In this document: one piece after another, positions 55,601 through 63,035 of the stretch
How positions within the stretch are numbered: position 1 is the stretch's first letter
How the letters are laid out: each line of letters begins with the position of its first letter
NCBI RefSeq assembly: GCF_030035675.1
Contig: NC_084493.1
Location: 24,744,203-24,808,202 of the forward strand
Length of the DNA stretch: 64,000 nucleotides
Direction of reading: 5' to 3'
Source of the DNA: Rhineura floridana
Lineage: Eukaryota > Chordata > Lepidosauria > Squamata > Rhineuridae
The notes under the pieces: generated by a model
The model's database searches: none
What the model was told of the DNA's origin: nothing
Seen by the model: only the letters and a program-made list of their open reading frames with translations
Program-made: the position numbers and the translations under genes

Positions 55601-57398
55601 CGAGTGCCCTATTTTGGGGTAGAAGGTCAGGATAGAAATCTTTTAAATAATAAATAAAATAAATAACGGGGAAATCAAAGGTAACACTGTTGTGAAGGCC
55701 GTCATTCAGTCTATGCTTCCTGGGGCTGATGGGAGTTGGAGTCCAACAGCCGTCTGGAGGGCCACAGACTCCCCACCCCTGCTGTAGGGAGAGGAGCTGA
55801 GCTGAGAACTAGTGTATGGAGAGTGGGGGAGGGAGACTGGGGGCTTTATCCACACCGGAGCCTAACTTCGTACTAAAGAAGCTGCTTTTACCATTGCAAT
55901 AGCTTTTCAAGATCCACACTTCTTGCCCAGTGGTAGCTTCCAATCCGCTGTTTTCCTTTCACACAAGTAGGCATTCCTCTGGAAAGTTTTAGTATTGATG
56001 TTTCCTTGTGGCCCCGGCCCCAATTTTACATGTTTACTCCCTCCAGAGTACAGATATTGCTAATGGAGAAGAGGAGGGTTTTTTTTAGTCAGTTTCATTG
56101 TTTCTTGTCAGTTGCATGCCTCTCCCAGCTGAAGCCCAGAGAGTGTTGGGGTGCAATTGACACTTAACCATATGAAACTGATTAGAGGGGGAAGGGAGTG
56201 AAAGGCAAAGTAGGCAGTGGCTGCCACAGCTTTTGCAAGCAGCAGAGAAAGAGGGAGCTGGCAATGGGGCAGGATGAGCCCAGAGTTGAGGCTGAGAGTA
56301 AAGAGGCTTGGCCTTGAACAGTGACCTTCTAGTTCTGCTTTGCTGGACTACAACTCCCATCATCCCTCACTATTGACCATGTTTATTGGGGCTGATGGGA
56401 GCTGGAGTGCAATAGCAACATCGAGATGGCCGCAGGTTCCCCATCCCTGTCCTACATCAAGAGCAGGGAGGCAGGGAGAAAAGCAAGGGGAGATGTTAAG
56501 CCGCAGAATAAGGCACTTCACCCCAGTGGCCTCCCAGGGCCAGACTGTCCTCATTCCCCCTTACCTTACTGAAGCTCTTGTAGTGTTCATTCACACACTT
56601 TTGTAGGAAAACGAAGAACTGCTGGTTGATGTCCTTAAACTTTTTCATGGTGGGGCTTGGGAGATACTGGAGCAAGGGGATGAAATCAGCAGGGCTTCCA
56701 GCAGCCGCAACACCCTCAATATCATCAAACATGTTCACTATGCTGAGCAGCTCTTGGTTGTCATGGTCGTAACGCTTGCCGAAACTAATGGCACAAATGA
56801 CATTGGCTACGGAGACCACCATGTACCGGTAAGGGTCAAACCTGTTCTTCTCCTTTGTCACCTGCAGCAACTTTTTCACCAGGTAATCGGCTTCTTTGGA
56901 GATGTGCTCCTCCAGGAGACAGGTGGAGGAGGAACTGAGGCTGGGAGAGGTTGAGAAATTCTTCAGGGCATTCTGAGCGAGTTTCTTGCGGGCTCGCCAC
57001 ATGCCCTCCGAATCCTGCCCGAAGGCTAAGCTTTGCCCATCGGTAATGTGACGGAAGCTATAGAGGTCAGGACGCCCCATGAAGTCCTCCCCTTGCTTCA
57101 CCAAGGCTTGCTTGATGGTCTCCAGCCCACTCAGTACCAGCACCGGTCTTGCTCCAATGTGTATCTTCATCACGTCCCCATATTTCTGGCTCATCCGGGT
57201 CAGACTCAAATGGGGTTTCTTCCCAAGCTCCAGGATGTTCCCGATCAAGGGGTATGCCATTGGGCCTGGGAGCCTCTTCAGACCTTGTGGTATTTGCTGC
57301 TGGAAGGATCTGATGATGGTGAAGACCAAGCAGAAGACGGCAAGAGCAATAAGGACTTCAGTGACAGAGATGATGCTCTCGTTTCCCACAAGCATCAT
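48176..57398 (-). CDS. CYP1A: Cytochrome P450 family 1 subfamily A, copy 2
   Basis: The second CYP1A monooxygenase. Six coding exons (57398-56565, 55369-55243, 50876-50787, 50678-50555, 49790-49704, 48482-48176) join in phase to 522 aa, with GT-AG introns throughout. It has an N-terminal anchor, LPGP, C-helix [12 protein letters not shown], ExxR (E377/R380), FMPERF and haem loop [11 protein letters not shown] with Cys461. The I helix reads VGASFDT instead of the usual FGAGFDT. Ser321 is encoded across the exon 2/3 junction. Serine at this place is normal in CYP1B/C/D but unusual for CYP1A. The coding exon 2 length (127 nt) is the usual CYP1A length. The start is a double ATG aligned with copy 1. 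Copy 1 lies 15.9 kb downstream on the same strand. The [16 protein letters not shown] and [16 protein letters not shown] motifs resemble avian CYP1A5 as I recall it, but orthology was not tested. Confidence 0.96.
48591..49171. mobile_element. Non-autonomous hAT, TAGGGCTGTG family, perfect TSD
   Basis: 581 bp in inverse orientation, ending GTGCCCAGCCCTA. Perfect GCACACTC duplications lie at 48583-48590 and 49172-49179. The left terminus is diverged (AACAGTTGTGCACCAG). The interior contains a CTCATCAGCTGGTGAG palindrome. Confidence 0.88.
49345..49545 (+). mobile_element. LINE (L2-like) 3' end
   Basis: CCTTTTGTGTCATGTCTTTT, then AGACTGTGAGTCTGCAGGCA and GCTGATGAGTGGGGTAAAAA, matching 7010-7215. 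Confidence 0.5.
49636..49687. repeat. (GA)26 microsatellite beside a splice donor
   Basis: 52 bp of AG repeat. On the CYP1A strand it is a TC tract starting 16 bp after coding exon 5 of copy 2. Confidence 0.97.
49704..49790 (-). CDS. CYP1A: CYP1A copy 2, coding exon 5
   Basis: 87 nt, acceptor GGCTAG, donor GTAAGT. It encodes [20 protein letters not shown] and NQWQVNHD. The downstream intron runs into a long TC tract 16 bp after the exon. Confidence 0.94.
49895..50400 (+). mobile_element. Palindromic MITE and Bov-B-tailed SINE
   Basis: 49895-50030: CCCATCAGCCCCAGCTAGC with CAGCAACATCTGGATGGCTC. 50215-50400: GGGAGACCAGGGTTCGAATC, GGGTGACCTTGGGCCAGTCA, and a tail GGGTCGCCATAAATTGAAAT. Confidence 0.75.
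50555..50678 (-). CDS. CYP1A: CYP1A copy 2, coding exon 4
   Basis: 124 nt. It encodes [19 protein letters not shown] and the K helix [16 protein letters not shown]. Confidence 0.95.
50787..50876 (-). CDS. CYP1A: CYP1A copy 2, coding exon 3
   Basis: 90 nt. It encodes [19 protein letters not shown] and KKIQEEL. The next intron is 108 bp. Confidence 0.95.
50948..51360 (+). mobile_element. tRNA-derived SINE split near its 3' end by a hAT
   Basis: GGTAGCTCAGTGGTCAAGCA, GGTCCCAAGTTCATTTC and GCAGTTTCCTCTG, then the 51138-51336 element, then TTCCTATGTTCCTC, which is the normal SINE end. Confidence 0.85.
51138..51336 (-). mobile_element. Non-autonomous hAT, CAGTGG family, with TSD
   Basis: 199 bp, CAGTGGAGGCTTGTCCATTA to CACCATCCACCACTG. 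The duplications TTCCTCTG and TTCCTATG match at 7 of 8 and lie within a SINE. Confidence 0.88.
51400..52420. other. Intron, nothing recognised
   Basis: About 1 kb of the copy 2 intron without an identifiable element. It has a short AAATAAATAAAATAAAT run near 52128. Confidence 0.4.
52464..52722. mobile_element. Non-autonomous hAT (CAGAGCCGGTGC termini)
   Basis: 259 bp, CAGAGCCGGTGCTATC to CTGGCACCGGCACT. The GGGGAGAC duplications are at 52456-52463 and 52723-52730. The interior has CTAGGGCGCAGACCTCAGAG and a T-rich middle. Confidence 0.85.
52743..53497. mobile_element. Non-autonomous hAT, TAGGGCTGTG family, perfect TSD
   Basis: 755 bp in inverse orientation, ending GGGCTGTGCACAGCCCTA. Perfect GTTCAAAC duplications lie at 52735-52742 and 53498-53505. 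They come from the B box of the host SINE. Confidence 0.9.
53670..54150. other. Intron, nothing recognised
   Basis: A short TTTCTTCTTTTC run lies near 53758. No element was identified. Confidence 0.4.
54160..54530 (-). mobile_element. Long Bov-B-tailed SINE
   Basis: The tail at left (GACTTATGGCTACCCTGTGA) and a tRNA-like head at right (GCTGGGATTTGAACTCACAG) flank a long middle with CTGCCAGCTGGGGGGCAACT and GCTGCACAGGTGGCAGGGCA. Confidence 0.65.
54640..55128 (+). mobile_element. SINE fragments with two palindromic MITEs
   Basis: The SINE head (CTCAGTGATAGAGCACCTGC) and its later part (about 54895-54990, CAGAGAGCTGTGACCAGTCA) are parted by a MITE at about 54725-54845. A second MITE, 54992-55128 (CAGCCTCCACCAACATG to the inverse), has GGCTAGAT/GGCTAGAG duplications (7 of 8) inside the SINE. 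Confidence 0.8.
55243..55369 (-). CDS. CYP1A: CYP1A copy 2, coding exon 2
   Basis: 127 nt from acceptor TTCCAG to donor GTAAGC, ending in phase 1. It encodes [18 protein letters not shown] and [10 protein letters not shown]. Its last base is A, which makes the split codon AGT (Ser) with the next exon. Confidence 0.94.
55500..55790 (+). mobile_element. L2-type 3' tail and half a MITE
   Basis: 55500-55670: a T-rich run then GTGAGCCATCCCGAGTGCCC and AATAATAAATAAAATAAAT. 55715-55790: a MITE right arm, GGGCTGATGGGAGTTGGAGT to CCCCACCCCTG. Confidence 0.65.
55795..56330. other. Intron, nothing recognised
   Basis: No element was identified in this part of the copy 2 intron. Confidence 0.4.
56335..56455. 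mobile_element. Palindromic hAT MITE
   Basis: GCTGGACTACAACTCCCATC faces GGGCTGATGGGAGCTGGAGT, and it ends GGTTCCCCATCCCTG. It lies about 110 bp from the donor of copy 2 coding exon 1. Confidence 0.65.
56565..57398 (-). CDS. CYP1A: CYP1A copy 2, coding exon 1
   Basis: 834 nt, the same length as in copy 1, with donor AAG|GTAAGG. It encodes the anchor ([17 protein letters not shown]), [24 protein letters not shown] and [28 protein letters not shown] about 25 bp upstream of the start is a possible acceptor for the 5' UTR intron. Confidence 0.96.
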
Positions 57399-57479
57399 GA
57401 CAATGTTTAAAAAAGCCCTGCCCTAATAGATTTTGGGAAGACAAGCACAGAACATAGATTATGAGGATAGGGTTTTTTT

Positions 57480-58780
57480 TGTTTTTTGTTAAATTGTTTC
57501 ATTTGCCACCCTAGGTTCTTTCAGAAGGAAGGGTAGGATATTATTATTATAATCATCATCATCATCCATCCTAACATTATGCTTAGATCAGCCAATCAAA
57601 GTTCTGTTCGTCAATTCACTGTGCAACATTTACTTCACAATCCTATGCAATTCTTTACCCACTGGCAAGTCCCACTGTGCTCAAAGGGATTTTTTCCCAG
57701 GGTAGTGTGTCTATAGGGCTGCCTCCATAAAGATTAAGCTGAAGCAAGTTTACTCAGAAGTATGTTCCATTGTGTTCAATGAGCTTGCTCTCAGAAAAGC
57801 GTGTGTAGAAGCACAGTCTTAGTTCACTAATTGGTTAAATTTGCATACATGCAAAAAAAAATCCACCAGTTCTTCCCTGCCCTATGTTTCACAGTGCTGT
57901 TCTTTCCTCAGCTGGTTGCTATTTGGAGTGCTGCCTACAATGTGGTTTCGAGGGTGCCTCAGACACTATCAAGTAGTGCACTTGACATCACTAATGAGGC
58001 TTGCAAACAAAGAATTGGCTGGTTAGTTGTAATGGATATGCAGAATTCAACCCCTTCCTACTGCTTTAAGGTCATCATTGACTGTTTACACTAGCCTTCT
58101 CCACCATGTTGCCCTCCAGTTTTTTGGAATACAATTCCCATTGTCCCTGACCATTGGCCATGCTGGATGGGCCTGGCTGCTTTAGATTCTACAGAAATAT
58201 CTCTCCCTCTCCCTCTCTGCACAGTACTGGCATGTGACCCTGACATATTATCCCTGAGAGAAGTCAGCTCAGCTCTCATAGCAGGGTTTTGGGGTAGGTT
58301 CCCTGTCCCTGCTTTAGAGAGGACATTCAAAAGGTCCCAACTTCAATTCTTGGCATCTTCAGATAGAGACTGGGAAGTGAACCCCATGTCTGAAATCTGG
58401 AGAGCTGCTGCCAGCCAGTGTAGACAATACCGACCTAGATGCATCATGGTTTGCCTCCGTATAAGGCACCTTCCTATGTTTCTCTGCAGAGCTGCTAAGT
58501 CACAATGCTGCCATAGCAGGAAAAGCCACAAGCAGTAGAATTCACCTATCACAATACAGACCAGAGGTGGGGAACTTGTGACTCTCTGGATGTTGCTGGA
58601 AAACGATTCCCACCATTCCTGACCATGCTGGCTGGGGCTGATGGGAGGTGAAGTAGTCCAACAATATCTGGAGGGCCACAGCTTCCCCACTCCTGATCTA
58701 CTGGGAGGAAGGGCAGGATATAAATCAAATAATAAATAAATAAGTAAATAATAGACTCAAAACATATCAAACATCCCACC
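57480..58780. mobile_element. Repeat cluster upstream of CYP1A copy 2
   Basis: L2 tail at about 57480-57565. AAGTCCCACTGTGCTCAAAG and TACTCAGAAGTATGTTCCAT-type palindromic repeat at 57620-57810. MITE arm at 58085-58180. SINE at 58320-58490 (GAGAGCTGCTGCCAGCCAGT). MITE at 58560-58695 (CAGAGGTGGGGAACTTGTGA to CTTCCCCACTCCTG). L2 tail end at 58700-58745. No non-coding exon 1 could be recognised. Confidence 0.6.
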
Positions 58781-58782
58781 TA

Positions 58783-59031
58783 AGTAGGGATGGGAGAGAA
58801 ATTTGATCAGTTGGCATTTTGCGCCAAATTTCTCACATTTGCACTATTCAAAACAATATGAGAACCGAAATGCAGCCATCCTTCAAAATTCACACTTATC
58901 CAATTTTTGCGATGCGCTCCTCCAACCAACCAGCCAATATTTACAAAAGTGCATAGATTAGGGGAACGTGTGACTCAAAATGAATATATTAATGAAAATA
59001 ACATGCAAAGATGCATTATATTTGGAGAAAT
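58783..59031 (+). mobile_element. TAGGGATGG-family hAT, 5' half only
   Basis: TAGGGATGGGAGAGAAATTT, then GAACCGAAATGCAGCCATCC and ATGCAAAGATGCATTATA. It stops abruptly where an LTR-like sequence starts. Confidence 0.75.
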
Positions 59032-59349
59032 TGTTATGTGTGGCTGTTTAGTATCTGCTACCCACTAGACCCTCAATACCTACAGTCCAGAGAGAAGTGC
59101 AATCTTTTGCTGGAAGGCAGCAGGTGCTGTTCTGAATGACCTAAAGGATGTGTGCAACCAAGAACCCAGGTGCAGATAAAAAATGTCAAAAGAAAAGTTT
59201 CATTTATTGAATATATATGATAATAAAAGCATGTAAATCACAATGCAGTTCATTTTCTAATTTACGCAAGGCAGGTTGCTTGCACCCCAATTTCCAAGCA
59301 ATGAGAGGGGTTGCAACACCAACCCAGGGTTTGCTTTCCTTGGCAAACA
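59032..59349 (-). mobile_element. Possible LTR remnant (fossil)
   Basis: About 318 bp running TGTT to AACA. On the minus strand an AATAAATGAAACTTTT stretch in the middle could be an R/U5 region. No matching duplication was seen and the family is unknown. Confidence 0.3.
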
Positions 59350-59350
59350 G

Positions 59351-59765
59351 GTGATAAAACACTAAAAACATCTATAAAACATCTTAAAAACAAAACATTT
59401 TAAATAACATCTTAAAAACATCTTTAATTTTTTTTTAAAAAAATCTTTAAGAACAATGACACCACAGATGCAGACTGGGATATGGTCTCCGCTTAAAAGT
59501 CTTGTTGAAAGAGGAAGGTCTTCAGTAGGCACTGAAAAGGCAACAGAGACAGTGCTTGTCTAATGTTTAAGGCAGCCTTTCCCAACCAGTGTGCCTCCAG
59601 ATGTTGTTGGACCCCAACTCCCATCTTTCCTGACCATTGGCAATGCTAGCTGAGGCTGATGGGAGTTGTGGTCCAACAACATCTGGAGGCACACTGGTTG
59701 GGAAAGGCTGGTTTAAGGGGAGGGGAAAGTGTCTTCTCAATGGCTGACTCACCACCTTTCATTCC
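59351..59765 (-). mobile_element. L2 LINE 3' region with MITE inserted
   Basis: ACACTAAAAACATCTATAAA, CAGACTGGGATATGGTCTCC and GTGCTTGTCTAATGTTTAA match the L2 at 26150-26330. The MITE at 59573-59710 interrupts it. Confidence 0.75.
59573..59710. mobile_element. Palindromic hAT MITE with perfect TSD
   Basis: 138 bp, CAGCCTTTCCCAACCAGTGT to the inverse GGGAAAGGCTG. Perfect GTTTAAGG duplications lie at 59565-59572 and 59711-59718. This anchors the borders of the CAGCCTTTCCC type. Confidence 0.93.
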
Positions 59766-60415
59766 AATTAGCTTCAATCATGGAAAGAAAAGGAAGCATG
59801 TAAGAAGACTCTTCTCAGTGGCTAACACTCTCCCCTTTCATGCTGATTAGCTCATAGGATGATGGAGACATTGGGACCCTGCTCCCCCAAAAGTAGGCAG
59901 TCTAAGACACACACATCTGAGGCCCCAGACAACTACACCACTTGCCCCCTGGCTTGGTGTTTCCCATTCCTGCTTACAGAAAACAAGAGGGCAGATCTTT
60001 GCTGCAAGAACCTTAAGAGTCTAAAAACCAGCACATGGGAAACAAGAGGAAAAGGGAGAGAAATGGATGCAGGGTTTAAAAGGAAAAGCATATGCAATTG
60101 TTTTAGCTGCACCACTTACAGGCGCTTAGTAGTAACAGGACAGCATGCAAATAGGAGTCATGAGCCAAAAGCTTCACGAAAAATATGAGTTTTGAGGAGC
60201 AGTCTGGAGGAAGTTTTAAGAGAAGTGGCCTCACCTGGGTTCTGTTGGGAGGCAGTTCCAGGCCTAGCGGCCAGCCAGTGGAGAAAGGGAAGAGTCTTTG
60301 GAGGAGCAGGAGACCTTTGAATGGCAGAGAGTGCTGGAGCTGGAGGAGTGAAGTTCACAGGCAGGGATGTAACAGCAGAAAGATAAGAAAGGGGCAAAGC
60401 CGTAGAAGGTGCTGA
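59725..60415. other. Unnamed repeat (as at 39325) and unassigned DNA
   Basis: 59725-59945 matches the family at 39325 and 44280 (CTTCTCAATGGCTGACTCAC, CCTTTCATGCTGATTAGCTC). 59946-60150 is unassigned. GGAGGCAGTTCCAGGCCTAG near 60250 suggests an old LINE-like piece. Confidence 0.45.
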
Positions 60416-60419
60416 AAGG

Positions 60420-60885
60420 CTGCATACACACCATCCATTTAAAAGCACATTTAAAAAAGTTGATTTAACTGTTTTTAGAGCCAGTGTGATGTAGTGGTTA
60501 AGGTGTTGGACTACGACCTGGGAGACCAGGGTTCGAATCCCCGCATAGCCATGAAGCTCACTGGGTGACTTTGGGCTAGTCACTGCCTCTCAGCCTCATG
60601 AAAACCCTATCATAGGGTTGCTATAAGTTGGAATCGACTTGAAGGCAGTACATTTACATTTTATAACACTGGATTTAAATTGATGGTACCCACCCTGGGA
60701 TCTGCTGGTAAAGGGTGGGCAATACATCTCATCATCATCACATGGCTTCCCCCAAAAGAATCCTGGGAACTGTGATTTGTCACAGGTGCTGCAAACTATA
60801 GCTCTGTGAGGGGTAAACTACAGCTCCCAGGAATCTTTGGCGGAAGCCACGTGCTTTAAATGTATGGTGTGTAGCAAGTGGTTCC
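60420..60885. mobile_element. MITE holding an L2 tail holding a SINE
   Basis: The outer MITE (TTTAAAGCACAT family) runs from GGCTGCATACACACCATCCA to TTTAAATGTATGGTGTGTAG. Inside is an L2 tail (TTGATTTAACTGTTTTTA, then TGGTACCCACCCTGGGATCT). Inside that is the SINE at 60477-60655. Confidence 0.75.
60477..60655 (+). mobile_element. tRNA-derived SINE with Bov-B tail, well preserved
   Basis: GTGATGTAGTGGTTAAGGTG, GGGTTCGAATCCCCGCATAG, CACTGGGTGACTTTGGGC and tail GGAATCGACTTGAAGGCAGT. It is the best copy of this SINE in the window. Confidence 0.9.
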
Positions 60886-61050
60886 CAGCCTGGGGGTCGG
60901 AACCCCCAGGAAGGTCACAAAGTCATCCCGGGGGGGTGTCACAAAGTACCAAGAGAATTATTATTAATTTTAAAAATTAATTAATTACTGGCCTGTGCAC
61001 CGCCAACTTGCAAGCCTGCACTGCATGTGCACACACCTGCTTCCGCCTCC

Positions 61051-61160
61051 CCTTCCTTCCTTCCTTCCTTCCTTCCTTCCTTCCTTCCTTCCTTCCTTCC
61101 TTCCTTCCTTCCTTCCTTCCTTCCTTCCTTCCTTCCTTCCTTCCTTCCTTCCTTCCTTCC
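61051..61160. repeat. (CCTT)n microsatellite
   Basis: About 110 bp of uninterrupted CCTT. It generates poly(LPSF) and poly(KEGR) frames on both strands. Confidence 0.98.
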
Positions 61161-61960
61161 AGCTGGCACAGGCTGTGCCTGCCACACAGAGAGCTGAGCA
61201 GCACAGCACTCCAGCAAGTGCATCAAGAGAAGGGCCAGTTGGGCTGATTTAAGCTGCAGTGCCTCTCCCTTCCGCTTTTGTCAGTGGCAGTGAGGGAAGA
61301 TCGATCAAGCTGATTGGCTCTGGCTGTAGAGATAGCGGGACTCCAGGAGAGGTTCGCTGGAGAATGTCCCAGAGTGTCTCCCCACAAATGCACACTGATG
61401 AGAAATTCACTGTATGGTTAACTTATAGTATTATTTTATTTATTTATTTATTTATTTGATTTATATCCCGCCCTTCCTCCCAGCAGGGGCCCAAGGCATC
61501 AATGTATATACATAGTACAATGTATATATGTCTACTCAGAAGAAAACCTCTTCATATTTAATGGGGCTTACTCCCAAAGTAAATCAAACTGTAGTAATCA
61601 GACCAGACTAAGATTCTGTTGAAGCTATGAAGCTGTACTACTTTTGAGGGGGGAGGGGAACATGGGGCTTTACAGTACTTAATCATTCTGGTTGAAGGAA
61701 GTAAAAAAATGATGTCTATAATACAAGTATTTAGGCTGAAATCCTAACCAAGTCTACTCAGAAGTAAGTCCTATCGAATTCAGTGGAGCAACAGTCATAT
61801 AAGGCAGGTGAGGCTGAGAGTTAGTGGCTGACCCAAGGCAGTAAGTGAACAAGAAATGATGGGTAAAGTAACTTTTAAAAATGTGAAATTTGCACATGCT
61901 CAGTGCATTTTTGTTGCTGTTTATCAAGGCTTTGAGTATGTTTTTATACAGTTGTATGTA
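61161..61960. other. L2 tail fragment and unassigned DNA
   Basis: 61430-61500 is an L2 3' end (TTTATATCCCGCCCTTCCTC) cut short. ATGTCTACTCAGAAG and GTCTACTCAGAAGTAAGTCC pieces (61530, 61760) belong to the CATTGAATTCAATGG repeat family. Confidence 0.5.
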
Positions 61961-62177
61961 CAGTAGGGCCCCGCTTTACAGCGTTCCATTTTCCGGCATT
62001 CCGCTGATGTGGCGGCTTTCAATTAGGGGAAATTCCCCATTTTAAAGCCGATTTTGTGCTTTTGCGTCATTTTCGCGCAATGCGACCCATTATAGTCAAT
62101 GGGTTCCGCTTTACGGCGATTTCCGCTTTACAGCGGGGGCCTAGTCCCTAACCCGCTGTATATGCGGGGCCCTACTG
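61961..62177. mobile_element. Palindromic Tigger-like (pogo/mariner) MITE, TA TSD
   Basis: 217 bp, CAGTAGGGCCCCGC to the inverse GCGGGGCCCTACTG, flanked by TA on both sides. CAGT ends with TA duplication suggest the pogo/Tigger branch of Tc1-mariner. The inner arms TTTACAGCG/CGCTGTA extend the palindrome. Confidence 0.88.
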
Positions 62178-62179
62178 TA

Positions 62180-62603
62180 TTCATTTTAAATATATTTTTA
62201 AATATTTTAAAATATGTGGAGTTGCCCAAATTCCATTGTTTTTACTCCTAACTTGAGTTCTTTGAATGGTTTAGAGTTGACATTGGGGGAGGGCAGAGCT
62301 CTTGTGCCTTTAACAGCTGTGTGGCAGGCAGAAATTAAACAGAAATTAAATTAAGCCTTTTCTAGTATGGAAATTCAATTATGGGGAAAGCTTCACCAGT
62401 TGACAATCTGTCTGTTAGACATATGATGATGATGATGATGATTGTCATATGGAGCTTCCTGAGCAGAGTGCTGAAGAGGAGGCATCGCTGTATACAGGTG
62501 GAACACTTAAAACCAGAGTCCAAATGCCCTGGCATCAACCAGGCTCTGTTCAACACTCTGGGTAGTTTACTTTTATATCTTTCCTTTCATTTCCTTCAGA
62601 ATT
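62180..62603. other. Unassigned DNA
   Basis: It has a short GAT run near 62424. Nothing else was recognised. Confidence 0.4.
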
Positions 62604-62924
62604 TGTTAAATGTTGTTTTGTTGGTCAGTGAAGCAGGCTGTGAGACTCACAGACAGGGTTTTTAGCAGAGAGAGTGAAACCTGAAGCAGAAGGGTTAAGC
62701 TGTGAGAACAGAGCGCCAGGTTTGCCAAGGTCAGTAGCTGGCTGGGAAGCCTGATAAGGTGGAAAGCTCAGAGAGTGGGGGAAGAGCTGTCTGTGAAGAG
62801 AACTGTGTCTAATGTCTTTGCCTAGTAAAGACTCTTACAAGAAACTTGCCTGGTCTGTCTTATTCCTGTTCTAAACGCTCTTGGATTCCATCCTTGTATG
62901 ATCTACACACGCACACACGCAACA
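62604..62924 (+). repeat. 5' LTR of the copia element
   Basis: Starts near TGTTAAATGTTG and ends CGCAACA just before the primer binding site. The start could instead be 62611. TGT...ACA ends are usual for copia. Confidence 0.7.
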
Positions 62925-63035
62925 GGGGTTATGGGCCCAGCTTATCATACATGGTAGCGGGTTCGAGAGCTGTTGACGTGGCGTTGTTGCAGAGAGAAAC
63001 AAAGTGCAAGTGAGAGGCAAGTAAGAGTGGGCAAC

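Noticed and set aside
60977-61252. Frames on both strands with LPSF or KEGR repeats
   Set aside because: Produced by the (CCTT)n microsatellite.
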